Positions 24,527 through 35,400 of a stretch of 40,168 nucleotides of DNA are shown in pieces. The notes under the pieces were generated by a model. The model did not search any database. It had not been told where the DNA came from and was given only the letters and a program-made list of their open reading frames with translations. Positions within the stretch are counted from its first letter, which is position 1. Each line of letters opens with the position of its first letter. The stretch comes from Clostridia bacterium (GTDB taxonomy: Bacteria > Bacillota > Clostridia > UBA1381): the NCBI GenBank assembly GCA_017404065.1, contig JAFRDB010000037.1:1-40168 (forward strand). Reading direction: 5' to 3'. The translations under genes and the position numbers were made by a program.

Positions 24527-25929
24527 ATTGGTGTGTTTTCAGGCAGCCTAATGGTAAATCTGCTGCCGCCCGCGGAGCCGTCTACGACCTCTATGCTGCC
24601 CCCAAGAAGCCGAATTGCTTCATTTGTGATGGCAAGTCCGAGTCCGGTCCCTCCGGTATCTCTCGCGCGCGAATCGTCAAGTCTGTAGAAGCGCTCAAAT
24701 ACCCTGGTCTTTTCACTATCCGGTATGCCGGGACCGGTATCCTCGACTTCTATAATGATGCTGCCGTCCGCCCGTCTTAACCTCGCTGTTACCATTCCAC
24801 CTTCGGGCGTGTACTTTATAGCATTTTCAGTAATATTATATACCGATTCATACAGCTTATCATAATCGGCATCTATCATCACACCCTCATCAATATGCGA
24901 TGAAAATCCAAAGCTGATATGCTTTTCCTCCGCTATTTTGGAAAGTGATCTCACAACCCCCGCACACAGCGCGTTTATATCTACCTTGCTTATGCTCAAA
25001 CCGCTCTTTGCGTCAAGCCGGCTCAATGTCAGAAGCTTATTTATAAGCCGCGTTAGCCGATCTATCTCATTTGACATATCGCCAAGGAACTCACGTACCG
25101 TTGCCATATCCGGATTTTCCGCTTCTATAAGACTGTCGCATAAAAGCTTTATCCCTGCCATGGGCGTTTTCAACTCGTGCGACACATCGGAAACGAAATT
25201 TTTTCGTTTTTCGTCAAGCGCGTTAAGCTCATCACACATATAATTCAGCGCCTCGCCCATCTGCGCTATCTCCCGCATACCCTTTACCTTTGCGCGGCGG
25301 CTGAAATCTCCCTTTGATATAGCCTGCGCCACCTCGATAAATTCAGATATCGGCTGGGTTATGATATGGCTCGTGCCTATGCTCATGCCTCCGACCACAA
25401 ACGCTATCAGGATCGAAAAGATTATAAGGCTCGTCCTTATTGTGCTTATTGTTTCTGTTATGGACGATACATTCTCTGCAAGATATACACCGCCAACGAT
25501 CTCGCCATTGGCTTCTATCGGCACGGAAACCGTTATTGTTTTACCGCTGTCAGATTCAAAGGATGAATCCACCTGTTCACCATCAAGCGCGCGCTTTAAA
25601 ACATCGCGCATAAATACCTTTTTCAGCATATCCGCCTCGCGGTTATTGTCGTACAGCACGATATATGACCCGTTGACGATAATACCTCTTATGCTCGTTC
25701 CCGCAAGCAGACGGCTTGTAATATCCTCAGCGCGAAGTCCCGTTATATCCTCATCCTTTGTATCCCACATCTCGGAAACAGACTGTGAAATTATATTCGC
25801 CTTTGAATACAGACGTATGGTTCTGTCCGAATACAGATTCTCAGACAATATACCATTTATATATACACACATGAGCACCAGCGTTACCAGTGTAACACCG
25901 ATATATGTTGCGGACATAAGATAGCTCAT
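24514..25929 (-). CDS. Sensor histidine kinase (WalK/PhoR-like)
   Basis: 471 residues. One membrane helix (about 7-28), an extracellular sensor of about 135 residues, a second helix (about 165-190), then HAMP. The dimerisation motif is FVSDVSHELKTP with phosphorylated H251, followed by the ATPase domain with an N-box near YNITENAIKYTPEGG, and DTGPGIP and GGTGLGLAI boxes. No PAS domain. The stop and last codons lie in repeat R2 copy B. Paired with the regulator just upstream; linkage to division genes suggests an envelope or cell-wall signal, which is inference. Confidence 0.93.
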   Translation of the reverse strand: MSYLMSATYIGVTLVTLVLMCVYINGILSENLYSDRTIRLYSKANIISQSVSEMWDTKDEDITGLRAEDITSRLLAGTSIRGIIVNGSYIVLYDNNREADMLKKVFMRDVLKRALDGEQVDSSFESDSGKTITVSVPIEANGEIVGGVYLAENVSSITETISTIRTSLIIFSILIAFVVGGMSIGTSHIITQPISEFIEVAQAISKGDFSRRAKVKGMREIAQMGEALNYMCDELNALDEKRKNFVSDVSHELKTPMAGIKLLCDSLIEAENPDMATVREFLGDMSNEIDRLTRLINKLLTLSRLDAKSGLSISKVDINALCAGVVRSLSKIAEEKHISFGFSSHIDEGVMIDADYDKLYESVYNITENAIKYTPEGGMVTARLRRADGSIIIEVEDTGPGIPDSEKTRVFERFYRLDDSRARDTGGTGLGLAITNEAIRLLGGSIEVVDGSAGGSRFTIRLPENTPMSSG

Positions 25930-25993
25930 GTTAAAGGTCCTCGCGTGCAGCCTCTTTTTTGTCTTGTCAAGAAAAGGACCGACGCGGTTTTTT

Positions 25994-26677
25994 TTAAGCT
26001 TCCTTGTAGTAATAGCCTACACCCCATTTTGTTTTCAGATATTTCGGTTCCGCCGGATTATCCTCAAGCTTTTCGCGCAAACGGCGCATGTGCACATCTA
26101 TAGTTCTCGCTTCGCTCGGAGAACCCATGCCCCACAAGCTTTCCAGAAGCTGTTCGCGCGTGTATACTTTGTCCGGATTTTTCATAAGGAGCTCCAGCAG
26201 ATCAAACTCCTTGCTCGTAAGCTCCACATGTCTTTCACCCACCGTAGCGCGGCGGAAATTGTAGTCAAGCGTTATTGCGCCGGAGACCATGATCTTTCCC
26301 GAATCGCCCTTCGGCGCCGGATTGAGCCGACGCAGTATCGCCTTGATACGCGCGGTGACCTCGCGAACGTTGAAAGGCTTGGTTATATAATCATCCGCGC
26401 CGTATTCAAGCCCCAGAATCTTATCTACGTCCTCGCTTTTCGCAGTCAGCATTATTATCGGCACATTCGAGAATGCGCGGATCTGTCTGCACGCGGTAAA
26501 CCCGTCTATTTTGGGCAGCATAAGATCAAGCAGTATAAGATCTACGCTGTCGTCATGCGCAAGCCTTACAGCCTCCTCGCCGTCGTATGCTGCTATAACC
26601 TGATATCCCTCTTGTTCAAGATTAAACTTCAGACCCTTTACTAATATATTTTCATCGTCTACTACCAATATTTTCAT
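25994..26677 (-). CDS. OmpR/PhoB-family response regulator
   Basis: 227 residues. Receiver domain with acidic pocket D7-D8, phosphorylated D51 in LILLDLMLPKIDG, Thr in MLTAKSE and Lys in YITKPFN. A winged-helix DNA-binding domain spans about 130-225 (LTSKEFDLLELLM, then RTIDVHMRRLREKLE, then GVGYYYKE). ATG 26677 is chosen because it gives the usual MKILVVDDE start after AAGGAT; a longer frame to 26713 has no merit. It is the first gene of the long - strand cluster and is divergent from dacA. Confidence 0.94.
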   Translation of the reverse strand: MKILVVDDENILVKGLKFNLEQEGYQVIAAYDGEEAVRLAHDDSVDLILLDLMLPKIDGFTACRQIRAFSNVPIIMLTAKSEDVDKILGLEYGADDYITKPFNVREVTARIKAILRRLNPAPKGDSGKIMVSGAITLDYNFRRATVGERHVELTSKEFDLLELLMKNPDKVYTREQLLESLWGMGSPSEARTIDVHMRRLREKLEDNPAEPKYLKTKWGVGYYYKEA

Positions 26678-26809
26678 TATCTCATATCCTTCCGTCAGCT
26701 TCGAAACAGCCATAACACTCCATTATATATTATTATATCAGCAATACACGAAAATTTCTATAGTTTTAAAGAAATTTTTTAAAAAACTTAAAAAAAAATC
26801 ATCTCACTA

Positions 26810-26838
26810 TTGAAATTTGGCTTTGGTTTATGTATAAT
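26810..26838 (+). promoter_or_regulatory. Promoter of dacA
   Basis: TTGAAA (26810-26815) and TATAAT (26833-26838), spacer 17. It lies 54 bases upstream of the ATG, in the divergent region with the two-component genes, which might regulate it. Confidence 0.85.
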
Positions 26839-26892
26839 AAGATGGATAATTGCTAAATTAAATATGTAATTGAGAGACACAAAGGAGGAACT

Positions 26893-28407
26893 ATGCCAAA
26901 ATATAAAAGATCACTCACGCTCGCAGCAGCCGCCGCGATACTGACCTGCACAGCCGGTATCGTTTGCGCCGAGCCTGAACCGGAGACGGCAACCGCAGAA
27001 GAAACCGTACCGACAGTCGCGGACGCGCAGATATATACCGAAAATCCCGATGCCACACCGCCAAACACAGAACACTCCGAGGCAGCACTGCTGATGGATT
27101 TGGCTTCCGGAAGATTGCTGTACGGCAAGAACATAACCGAGCGGCTGTATCCGGCAAGCACAACTAAGATGATGACCGGCATCATCGCTCTTGAAAGCGG
27201 AAGAATGGACGAGATCGCAACCGCCTCCTATGAAGCGCTGCAATCCATAACCCTTGAGGATTCACACATGGGTATACTTGTAGGCGAAGAGCTTTCGATG
27301 ACCGATCTTGTGAACGGCATGCTGGTATACAGCGCCAACGACGCGGCAAACGTTATAGCAATACAGCTCGCGGGATCAATGCAGTCTTTTGTAGATCTGA
27401 TGAATGCAAAAGCGGCGGAGATCGGTATGACAGACACTCATTTTGTCAATCCGTGCGGTGTACACGATGAAAATCATTACACTACGGCAAACGATCTTGC
27501 AACACTCGCAAAATACTGTATGCAAAACGAGCAATTTCGCGAGATAGTAAAAAAACCGACTTACCACATTGATCCGACAAATAAATATTCGCTTAACCGC
27601 GACCTTCCCGCGACAAACCTGTTTCTTGGCACATCAAGGTCATCCTATTACGTATATAAGCAATGTACGGGAATAAAGACCGGAACAACGGAAGCAGCAG
27701 GGCACTGTCTTGTGGCGTCTGCCGAATATAACGGTCTGAACCTTCTCACTGTCGTAATGAAATGTGATGATGAGGATCAGAAAACAAAGGCGTACTCATA
27801 CAATGTATCTCGCAATCTGTTCGATTACGGCTTCAACAACTACGAAACAGGCATCCTTGCTTCGGTCGGCAACATCGTCGCCGACTCGAAGGTAAGCGAG
27901 GCAAAGAAGGATAAGCGGCTGACGCTGACAGTTGACGCGGATGTTACGGCACTGGTTCCGATCGGCAACGACATAACCGGTGAAGTTCAGCCGGTAATAA
28001 ACCGACCGTCGGAGCTTACCGCACCGATACACAAGGGCGATGTTGTCGGAACTATATCATATATCTACAAGGACGCAGAAATAGGCAAGGCAAATCTGAT
28101 CGCGGCAAATGACGTTGAGCAGGATATGATAAAGCACATACTGCACGTTATTTTACGCATTGTCCTGAGTCCGCTGTTCTTTATACCGATAATACTGATC
28201 GTTATCCTTGCATTCATTGTACGGGCCGCAAAGCAGCGTAAAGACAGAAAAAGACGGCTGCAGCAAATAAAGCAGCGCCGCGAGGCTGAGGAAAGCCGTA
28301 AAATCAACAGGACCGACAGAATAGTAAGGAATACCGAAAACCGCAGAACAAGCGGCAAAGGCGCAAATTCCCGCTACTCCGATCAAAACACAGACGACAA
28401 CGATTGA
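26893..28407 (+). CDS. dacA: D-alanyl-D-alanine carboxypeptidase (PBP5/DacF type)
   Basis: 504 residues. Signal peptide with cleavage after VCA (about residue 26). The Ser-peptidase S11 domain spans about 65-330 with S89-T-T-K92, S147-A-N and K262-T-G. It trims the terminal D-Ala of peptidoglycan stem peptides outside the membrane. A beta domain follows, then a membrane helix (about 420-445) and a long basic cytoplasmic tail rich in Arg/Lys, unlike the amphipathic anchor of E. coli PBP5. AAAGGAGGA is optimal. Own promoter and terminator. Confidence 0.92.
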   Translation: MPKYKRSLTLAAAAAILTCTAGIVCAEPEPETATAEETVPTVADAQIYTENPDATPPNTEHSEAALLMDLASGRLLYGKNITERLYPASTTKMMTGIIALESGRMDEIATASYEALQSITLEDSHMGILVGEELSMTDLVNGMLVYSANDAANVIAIQLAGSMQSFVDLMNAKAAEIGMTDTHFVNPCGVHDENHYTTANDLATLAKYCMQNEQFREIVKKPTYHIDPTNKYSLNRDLPATNLFLGTSRSSYYVYKQCTGIKTGTTEAAGHCLVASAEYNGLNLLTVVMKCDDEDQKTKAYSYNVSRNLFDYGFNNYETGILASVGNIVADSKVSEAKKDKRLTLTVDADVTALVPIGNDITGEVQPVINRPSELTAPIHKGDVVGTISYIYKDAEIGKANLIAANDVEQDMIKHILHVILRIVLSPLFFIPIILIVILAFIVRAAKQRKDRKRRLQQIKQRREAEESRKINRTDRIVRNTENRRTSGKGANSRYSDQNTDDND

Positions 28408-28432
28408 TCGTTAAGAAACAAAAAAATATATT

Positions 28433-28485
28433 AACACTGCCCTCGTCGACCGGTGATTTGCCGATTGCTGAGGGCAGTGTTTTGT
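28433..28485 (+). terminator. Terminator of dacA
   Basis: AACACTGCCCTC (28433-28444) pairs with GAGGGCAGTGTT (28470-28481), with a small inner stem in the loop, followed by TTGTTTG. Confidence 0.75.
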
Positions 28486-28824
28486 TTGATTTAAAACCCT
28501 TTTCAATTCGCTTTTTGTGCTAAAGAACGGCACTTTAATTTCATGTTTTCACGCTGTTTGTCGCTTTCCATATTCTTTATCCAAAGCAACCCGATAACAG
28601 CTTCGGCTATTCCTCCGTGCTGCCATTCTGCGTTATTATCCATTTTCTTTTTACATCAGCTCTAAAACTCTATGGATTTTAAATAAAAACTTAATAACAT
28701 TACCAGTATGCGTTCACGCTGCCGCAGATGATTTTTTCATTCACTATCATAAAAAGTCTATCGGCGCGGCTCTGCCCGCTAAATTGATTTTTTTATCCTT
28801 TCGCACGTTTTTTTGCATTAAAAA
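28486..28824. other. Intergenic region between convergent dacA and SLH gene
   Basis: About 340 bases between two terminators. Apart from the possible 46-residue frame, I see AT-rich sequence with no promoter consensus, repeat or RNA motif. Confidence 0.5.
28503..28643 (-). CDS. Possible 46-residue protein, unrecognised
   Basis: A frame MDNNAEWQHGG to QKAN on the - strand, with a short hydrophobic patch (AVIGLLW) and a basic C-terminal half. No clear ribosome binding site or promoter, and no family recognised. It lies between two convergent terminators, so it would need its own promoter. The composition looks protein-like but chance cannot be excluded. Confidence 0.25.
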   Translation of the reverse strand: MDNNAEWQHGGIAEAVIGLLWIKNMESDKQRENMKLKCRSLAQKAN

Positions 28825-28865
28825 GGCTTCTGAAACCAGCTTGGTTCAGCCGGATTTCAGAAGCC
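28818..28865 (-). terminator. Terminator of the 28915 SLH gene
   Basis: GGCTTCTGAAA (28825-28835) pairs with TTTCAGAAGCC (28855-28865); on the - strand the stem is followed by TTTTAATGC. An 11-bp stem. Confidence 0.8.
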
Positions 28866-28914
28866 GTTTGTAGTGTTTTATTTCACACTGCTGCTTTTAA
28901 CGATCGATCATATT

Positions 28915-31900
28915 TTACAGGAGCTTATAAAGCATCTTCGCAGCCTGCGCCCTTGTCGCGTTGGCAAGCGGAGCAAACTCCGTGTCGGACATACCGTTTA
29001 TTACGCCGCCCTTTACAAGCTTATCGACTGCTGTATTTGCATAATCCGCTATGCTGCCTTCGTCCGCAAAGGTCTTAGCTTCTGCTGTTTCTTCAATAGT
29101 CTTGCCCGCGACATCAATTGCCCTTTCCACCATTACAGCCATATCCTGTCTTGTGATGAGAGCATTCGGCGCGAATATTCCTTCGCCCACACCGGTGATG
29201 ATGCCAAGATTATATGCTGACTCAACAGCCTCAAAATACCATGCATCTGTCGAAACATCTCTGAAGCTCGATGTTGTATATGCGTTCGATGCAAGACCGA
29301 GCGTGCCCATGAGCATCTTCGCAAACTCTGCTCTTGTTATTGTGTCGTTCGGCGCAAACAGAGTGTCTGTTTTACCGTTTATAATGCCGGCTTTCGCAAG
29401 ACCGTTTATCTCATCTCTTGCCCATGCCGCCTCTGTAATGTCCTTGAACAAATCATTCGACGCAAGCGCCTCTTCCTGAAGCTGTGCTACCTTCTCCGCC
29501 GAGGACGTGGTATCTGCATCGATCGCGCTTGAATTAGCAGAATAGATGGTTCCGCCGGCGCCCGCGCCCTTATTGGTCGTACCGGTGCTCGACACGCTGC
29601 CGCCGCCACCGCCGCCGCCGGAGCTTGATCCGGTTCCGGAAACCGATACGGTGAAGCTCTTTGTCTCACTTACGCTGCCGCTTAACACTGTAGCAGCAAG
29701 ATTGATCGTCTTGGGAGATGACGGTTTGCTGAATTTACCCGAATTTGATATTATAGTCGGTGCGCTTGAAGTCCATGTGATCTCCGAGCCGAAATAACCT
29801 TCGGTCGGAAGCTTAATATCTGTCGTAGCTCTTGACGGAACAGCGCTGAAGTTATTGTCATAGGCCATGTCATATCTGACTCTGTACTTGCCCATTGTCG
29901 CATCGCCGCTTGTCTTGTCACTTTCCTCAAAGCCTGTCTTTATTGTAAAATTCTGCGGCTCGCTTGAATAGGTTATACTGCCCTTCTTGTATGTAACGAC
30001 CGCTGTGAGCGTTACCTCATGCGCATTGAAATCGCTCGTCTTTATTGTTGCGGTGCCGTCCTCCGCTATAGCAAGGTGGCTGCTGTCCGATGACGTCCAT
30101 GCTACGGTCGTATTCTTATATGCCTTGTACTTTAACGGCAGGATCAGGTCGCGCTTGAGCATTTCGCTGCCCTTGAGATCAAAGGTTATGGGTGTCTTGC
30201 CATCCGTACCCAAATCGGTAGTATTCACTACATTGAAGTCTGTTGCAAGTATACCGTTTATTTCATCCATAGGATTCGGAAGTTCCATCACGAAATCCTT
30301 TGTATCTGTTGCATCACCGGAGGTTATTGTCGCCACGAGCTTCACATCGTAATTATCTATATCCGCAGTCGGGTTGATCGTTGCGGATGTGCCTGATACG
30401 GTTATAAACGATGAATCCTCCCATTCTGATGCATCCTTTTTCTTCTGCATGACCTTCCATGATACTGTTACACCTTCAGGTGCATCCGGAAGAACGAAAT
30501 CATTTGTTGCTGTATAAACATCCTTTGATTTTTTTAGATCTGTGATCTCTGTATTTACTTTGCCGGCCGCTACTTTATCGGCGTCACTGATGATCTCATC
30601 ATCACTTGCGATATATAAATCATCTATATCTACCGTTGATGCATTCGTATCCTCCAGCAAAATAGTGTTGACCGATGTGAGCGGAGCATTGCCCGAATAA
30701 AAGGCAACAGGATTGCCCTCCTCATCCTTAGCAAGGATCGAAACCACGCTCGTGCCTGAACCTATTATTGTATAGTCAAGCCACTTGCCCGCATACGAGG
30801 TTGAAGGCGGCATTAACGTAAGCGTATGGCTGCTTCCATCCGTTATAAGAAGCTCATCATCAGCTGCGTCAAATCTTGCTTTAAACTTTAAAACAAGGTT
30901 ATAATAAACGTTTATCTTCCTTGTTAATGTAACTACAGGTTTTCTTCCCTGTCCTGTATAGTTAGAGTTTGCAATGGTCATATACTTACCGCCATCGTTA
31001 TCCTTAATAATAACACCGATAGCATCACCACCGCCATCGCCGCGCGTTCCGCATGAGAAGGTCATACCCTTTGAAGCCTTATAGTTTGTGTTGGAGCCGC
31101 TGGCTAAATTTACGATCGTACCTGCTGTAAAATCGTCAAAGTTCTCGTTGTAATAAGTGTCGTTTACCTTGTATATCAGATTTAGTGTAAACACTTTTTC
31201 CGCTTGAGCGCTTCCATAACTGATCTGAGCCTTCAGCGTTGCGACTTCGCCATCTATACCCGGCTCCTTTCTGAATTCAAACTCAGAATTATCTGATATC
31301 TGCACATAAGATGAACCCTCTACCGACCACACTATATCAGCATCATTGTTTGTGGAAACAGGCAAATCAAATAAACCGGTTACATTATATTCAGTTCCAT
31401 CAACAAGCTCTACACTTGTTCCTGACAGCACCAGCTCATCGCTTACATCCTGAACTATATCTGCTTCGGTTTTAGCCGTAATAGTAATCGTTTTTTTAAC
31501 AGTTATATCCTTTTCAGCTTGCACTGTGACTGTTGTTTGCGCACCGGATTCTGCAGATTGATCAACTGTTATATATACCTCTGTACCGGCATCGGTATCC
31601 TCTGTACTGTATGAAAAGTTCGTGTCATCCGTAAGCTGTACGTCAAAAGAATCTGCATTAGTAATCGTTGCCACTTTTGCCGAATCGCCTACAACAAGAA
31701 GATTAATATCCTCCATCGTTACAGACGGTGCATCAACAGTCGATATTGTAATATTCTTGAACACTGCTGCTGCATACTTGGCAAAGGAATATTTCACTGT
31801 GTTGAACGACGTTGCCGATGTGCTTGAAAACGGTGTTGTCTCCTCAACATAAATCGTCTCACCGATACCTATAGTCGTATCCACCGTTTTTGATTCCATA

Positions 31901-32400
31901 TTGACAATATGCTTTACATGCATATACTGTGACCAATAGCTTTTCGTTGCACTTGTATTGCTCACTGCAGGTATCGATGTTGAATTATTAGCTTTTGGTA
32001 CACCTGTATATGTTACACCATTGATGCTGCCGCCTACAGTAGCCGCATCCAGCTTGTTCAACGTTAATGATACGATATTGCCGAAGTTTATAGAGCTTGA
32101 TCCGTCACCTCTGCCGCAATACATAAAGTCATACTCTATAACTGAACTATCAGAAACAGTGGTATCAAGAGTAAGCGTTGCCGTAGGCCTCCTATCATTT
32201 CCTGTAGCATCCAAAAGCAATCCAAATTCATCCGATCGGCTTTGCACAACATTGGATACCGCCGGCCATTCCTCTGATTCAGAATCTGTGTAATCTATAT
32301 TTATTATAGTTTCTGTGGCAAACACAGGCACAGCCGTCATGGTTGCTAGCATCGCTGCCGCAGAAATACCGGCAACAAGCTTTTTTAATATATTAGCCAT
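28915..32400 (-). CDS. Large secreted SLH-anchored surface protein with jelly-roll and Ig-like segments
   Basis: 1161 residues. Signal peptide ending about VFA (28). Residues about 30-230 and 410-600 are beta-rich, jelly-roll-like modules (for example NFGNIVSLTLNKLD and VTLTRKINVYYNLVLKFKARF), resembling LamG-type carbohydrate-binding domains. Several bacterial Ig-like repeats (about 240-400 and 610-935) with the pattern DLPV..VSW follow. A Gly-rich linker (seven Gly in a row) leads to three SLH domains (about 990-1161; DITEAAWARDEINGLAKAGI, FRDVSTDAWYFEAVE) that bind pyruvylated wall polymers. No catalytic motif recognised. AGGAGG precedes the start. Likely adhesion or glycan binding. Confidence 0.85.
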   Translation of the reverse strand: MANILKKLVAGISAAAMLATMTAVPVFATETIINIDYTDSESEEWPAVSNVVQSRSDEFGLLLDATGNDRRPTATLTLDTTVSDSSVIEYDFMYCGRGDGSSSINFGNIVSLTLNKLDAATVGGSINGVTYTGVPKANNSTSIPAVSNTSATKSYWSQYMHVKHIVNMESKTVDTTIGIGETIYVEETTPFSSTSATSFNTVKYSFAKYAAAVFKNITISTVDAPSVTMEDINLLVVGDSAKVATITNADSFDVQLTDDTNFSYSTEDTDAGTEVYITVDQSAESGAQTTVTVQAEKDITVKKTITITAKTEADIVQDVSDELVLSGTSVELVDGTEYNVTGLFDLPVSTNNDADIVWSVEGSSYVQISDNSEFEFRKEPGIDGEVATLKAQISYGSAQAEKVFTLNLIYKVNDTYYNENFDDFTAGTIVNLASGSNTNYKASKGMTFSCGTRGDGGGDAIGVIIKDNDGGKYMTIANSNYTGQGRKPVVTLTRKINVYYNLVLKFKARFDAADDELLITDGSSHTLTLMPPSTSYAGKWLDYTIIGSGTSVVSILAKDEEGNPVAFYSGNAPLTSVNTILLEDTNASTVDIDDLYIASDDEIISDADKVAAGKVNTEITDLKKSKDVYTATNDFVLPDAPEGVTVSWKVMQKKKDASEWEDSSFITVSGTSATINPTADIDNYDVKLVATITSGDATDTKDFVMELPNPMDEINGILATDFNVVNTTDLGTDGKTPITFDLKGSEMLKRDLILPLKYKAYKNTTVAWTSSDSSHLAIAEDGTATIKTSDFNAHEVTLTAVVTYKKGSITYSSEPQNFTIKTGFEESDKTSGDATMGKYRVRYDMAYDNNFSAVPSRATTDIKLPTEGYFGSEITWTSSAPTIISNSGKFSKPSSPKTINLAATVLSGSVSETKSFTVSVSGTGSSSGGGGGGGSVSSTGTTNKGAGAGGTIYSANSSAIDADTTSSAEKVAQLQEEALASNDLFKDITEAAWARDEINGLAKAGIINGKTDTLFAPNDTITRAEFAKMLMGTLGLASNAYTTSSFRDVSTDAWYFEAVESAYNLGIITGVGEGIFAPNALITRQDMAVMVERAIDVAGKTIEETAEAKTFADEGSIADYANTAVDKLVKGGVINGMSDTEFAPLANATRAQAAKMLYKLL

Positions 32401-32428
32401 TATTAACCTCCTGGTTTAGTTTCATGCC

Positions 32429-32455
32429 GCCGGAGACTTTAAACAAGTCTCCGGC
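32429..32455 (-). promoter_or_regulatory. Hairpin between the two SLH genes
   Basis: GCCGGAGACTT (32429-32439) pairs perfectly with AAGTCTCCGGC (32445-32455). On the coding (-) strand no T-run follows, so it should not terminate; it may set the stability of the upstream SLH message. A similar stem lies at 37074-37097. Confidence 0.5.
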
Positions 32456-32469
32456 ACTGCTTTTTAAAA

Positions 32470-35400
32470 TTACCTTTCGATCTCAACACGGATCACATAT
32501 CCGTTGCTCATGTTGCCCTTGAGTGATGAGCATACGAAGTAGTCATACTGATTCTCGTCATCGCCCCAGTTATAAAGCTCCGTAGGCTCCATGCCGCCTG
32601 ATTTATCTACCTTGGTATTTGTTATCTTGCCGCTTTCGTTTACGGTGAGTGTTACATAGCTGAATGCCGTGCTGGAGTTATAGGATACCGAACCGTTCGC
32701 GGAACCCTCATAATCTCTCAATCCTATGAACGCAGAGTCATCTACGTCTACAGTCGAAACAAAGCCCATGAAGTACGTCTGACGTGTCGCGCCCGATGCG
32801 CTTGAGCCGCCCGGTAGCTGCTTAAGACCTTCAGCCTCGCCTGTAACAGCCTTTTTCGCAACATCCGCCGCCGATGCCATTATTACCATTGATCGGATAT
32901 CATTACCCGCCGTAGCCAATGCTATAATATCGCCCTGCTTCAGTACGGAGGTAAGCTCCACATTCGCCTTCTTATTAACTCCCGTAGCATCAAATACCAA
33001 ATCGCCGACATACTTTCTCGAAGTAGTATTCCAGCCGGTAAATTTATAGCAGCTTGTTGTATCCATTGTTGTGTAGGATACCTCTGAACCTGCCGAATAG
33101 CCATGTATGGTATAGACCTTATCGCCGTCTGCATTAGCCGATTCGTTTATCTTTGATACTATGAGTACAGGTCTGATTGATGCCGTATCAAGCTCGTCTA
33201 TGTTATACATGGACGTTGCGCTGGTAGCAAATTCTATAAGGACCTGGGCAGTCTTTGTGCTGCCTGTAGTAAATCCGCCAATAGCGTAATCTATATCAAC
33301 ACCGTTATCATAATTCTTATAACGTGAAGCCGTTATCTCGCTTACCTTGTAGTTCGCTCCCGATCCTCTTTCCGAAGCATCATCAGGAACGACAAAGCCT
33401 GTTATGCCGTCATTTATCGTATAGCCGTCTACCGTACCGCCTACTGCGGATCTGTTTCTCATGTTTGACGTATAGCTGTCATCCGAACCCTTTCTTGTGT
33501 AAATAACAAGCGCGTCATTATAATCACTTTCTTTTACGTTCTCAATGCCCGTTGCAACAAAGAGCTTGGAAAGCTCGCCGTTACTGTTTAAAGTGTACTT
33601 ACAGAGCTTGACCGGCTGCGAGCCGCACTGTACGTAATTGCTGTCAGTGCTAAGATCCTTGAACAGCTTTTCCTCCGAAGGCGTTGATGACGATCTTGCG
33701 GACGCATTCGGTGCCCAATACTTCATTGAGCTGGCGCGCTTCGCCTCGACCTCCGTACCCTCTTGTGTATAGAGTCTTATAACAAGCTCCTGCTCATCAT
33801 TATAATATGCTTTTGCCACTACAGCGTAGTTTTCGTTTTCAACAAGCGCGCTGTCAAGCTTAACATAGCCTATACGGTTAAACATGTCAAGATAGAAGGT
33901 TCCCGCAACGCCCGACTTCAGATCCGCTACTGCATTTGTATCTACCTTGTATATCTGTCCGTTTACGGTAGCGGTTACATCGTCATCCTCTGTTCCTGTT
34001 GCCGAAACGGTACCTGTGACGGACTCGCCTGTTACGACTATTGTTATCTTGTCACCGTCAAGATTTCTCTTTATCGATGCGACATCATTCTTTTTGAGGT
34101 TCTTTACCGATGCCGATGTATCGTTCTTTGTAACGAATAATTCATAGCTGCTGTCATCAAGATCATATTCGATCGTTGTATTCTTATTATTGATCTTACC
34201 GTTTAGCTTTTCCGATGTAGCACTTGTAACGAGCATCGTTTCATAGGAGTCAACAAAAACTATATCATAATAACCGTCATCATCATAATCGACGATCTTT
34301 ATCGTGCCGACATGCGGCTTCAGGAATTTATCGTAATCCGCTACATTTCCGCCGCTTGCCGCATAGCTTGCCGTTGTTATGATAGTGCCATTGTATACGA
34401 TCGTGGCATTTTTTATCTTGTATGATTTTGTTGAGCTTGAGTTTTCCGATGTATACACCTTGACCGAGGGTTCATTGCCCGTTGTAGCGATCGACTCTAT
34501 ATCCTTGTCCTTAAAGGTGTATTCTTTGGATTTGCCTACCGAGAACATTGCGATGACCTTACTGTCATCGTTCTTATCATCAATATAATAGAACTTTACC
34601 TTTGTGGCAACGTACTCATCAACATTGAAGTCACACTTGTAATCAACACCGTCTATCGTGATAATGTCATCCTTTGTTACGGTTCCCGCAGCAATCGTGA
34701 TGTTCGGAGTCGTTGTAAGCACACCCTCCTCCTCGTACATATCAAACTTCTCTATGCCGAGTGTATCCTTAGTCTGATATACAGGATAGCCGTTCTTAAA
34801 TTCCTTTATGTCTCTGTATGATGCCTTAAGTGCGTTATAGACTGTCTTTATGACCTCTCCTCTCGGCATATCGTCGCCTGAAGCGCCGGTAACGCCTGTG
34901 AGAAGCTTCAGTGTTGAGCCGCCTACAGCAAGGTAGCCCTGCGGATATCCGCCCGCGTTTTCAGCATCAGGACCATAGTTCATAGCGCAAACGATCATCT
35001 TGATGACCTGCTCATGCTTAACGGGACCGTCAGGCACAAATGTACCGTCGCCCATACCGTTAACAATGTTCTGCTCTACGGCTGTCTGGATAGTCCCGGC
35101 CGCCCAGTGCGAATCGCTTACATCAGTAAATACATTCTGATATGTCGATTCTGCGGTATTTGCGATCATTCTGAGAATGATCGTTGCCATCTCCGCACGG
35201 GTAACAGTCGATTCCGGCTTTACAGAACCGTCATCATATCCTGTTATGATTCCAAGCCCCGAGCATACCTTAAGCGCGTTCTGATAATATGTATCATTGT
35301 CGTATGACTTCGGAACCTCTGTCGGAGCGACCTCCTCCGATCCCTGTTCTGCCGCCTCGTCAGCCAGACGCGCCGCGTCTGCCTCATCCTCCACAATATC

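Noticed and set aside
32429-32465. + strand terminator between the SLH genes
   Set aside because: A T-run lies on the + side, but no + strand gene enters this region.
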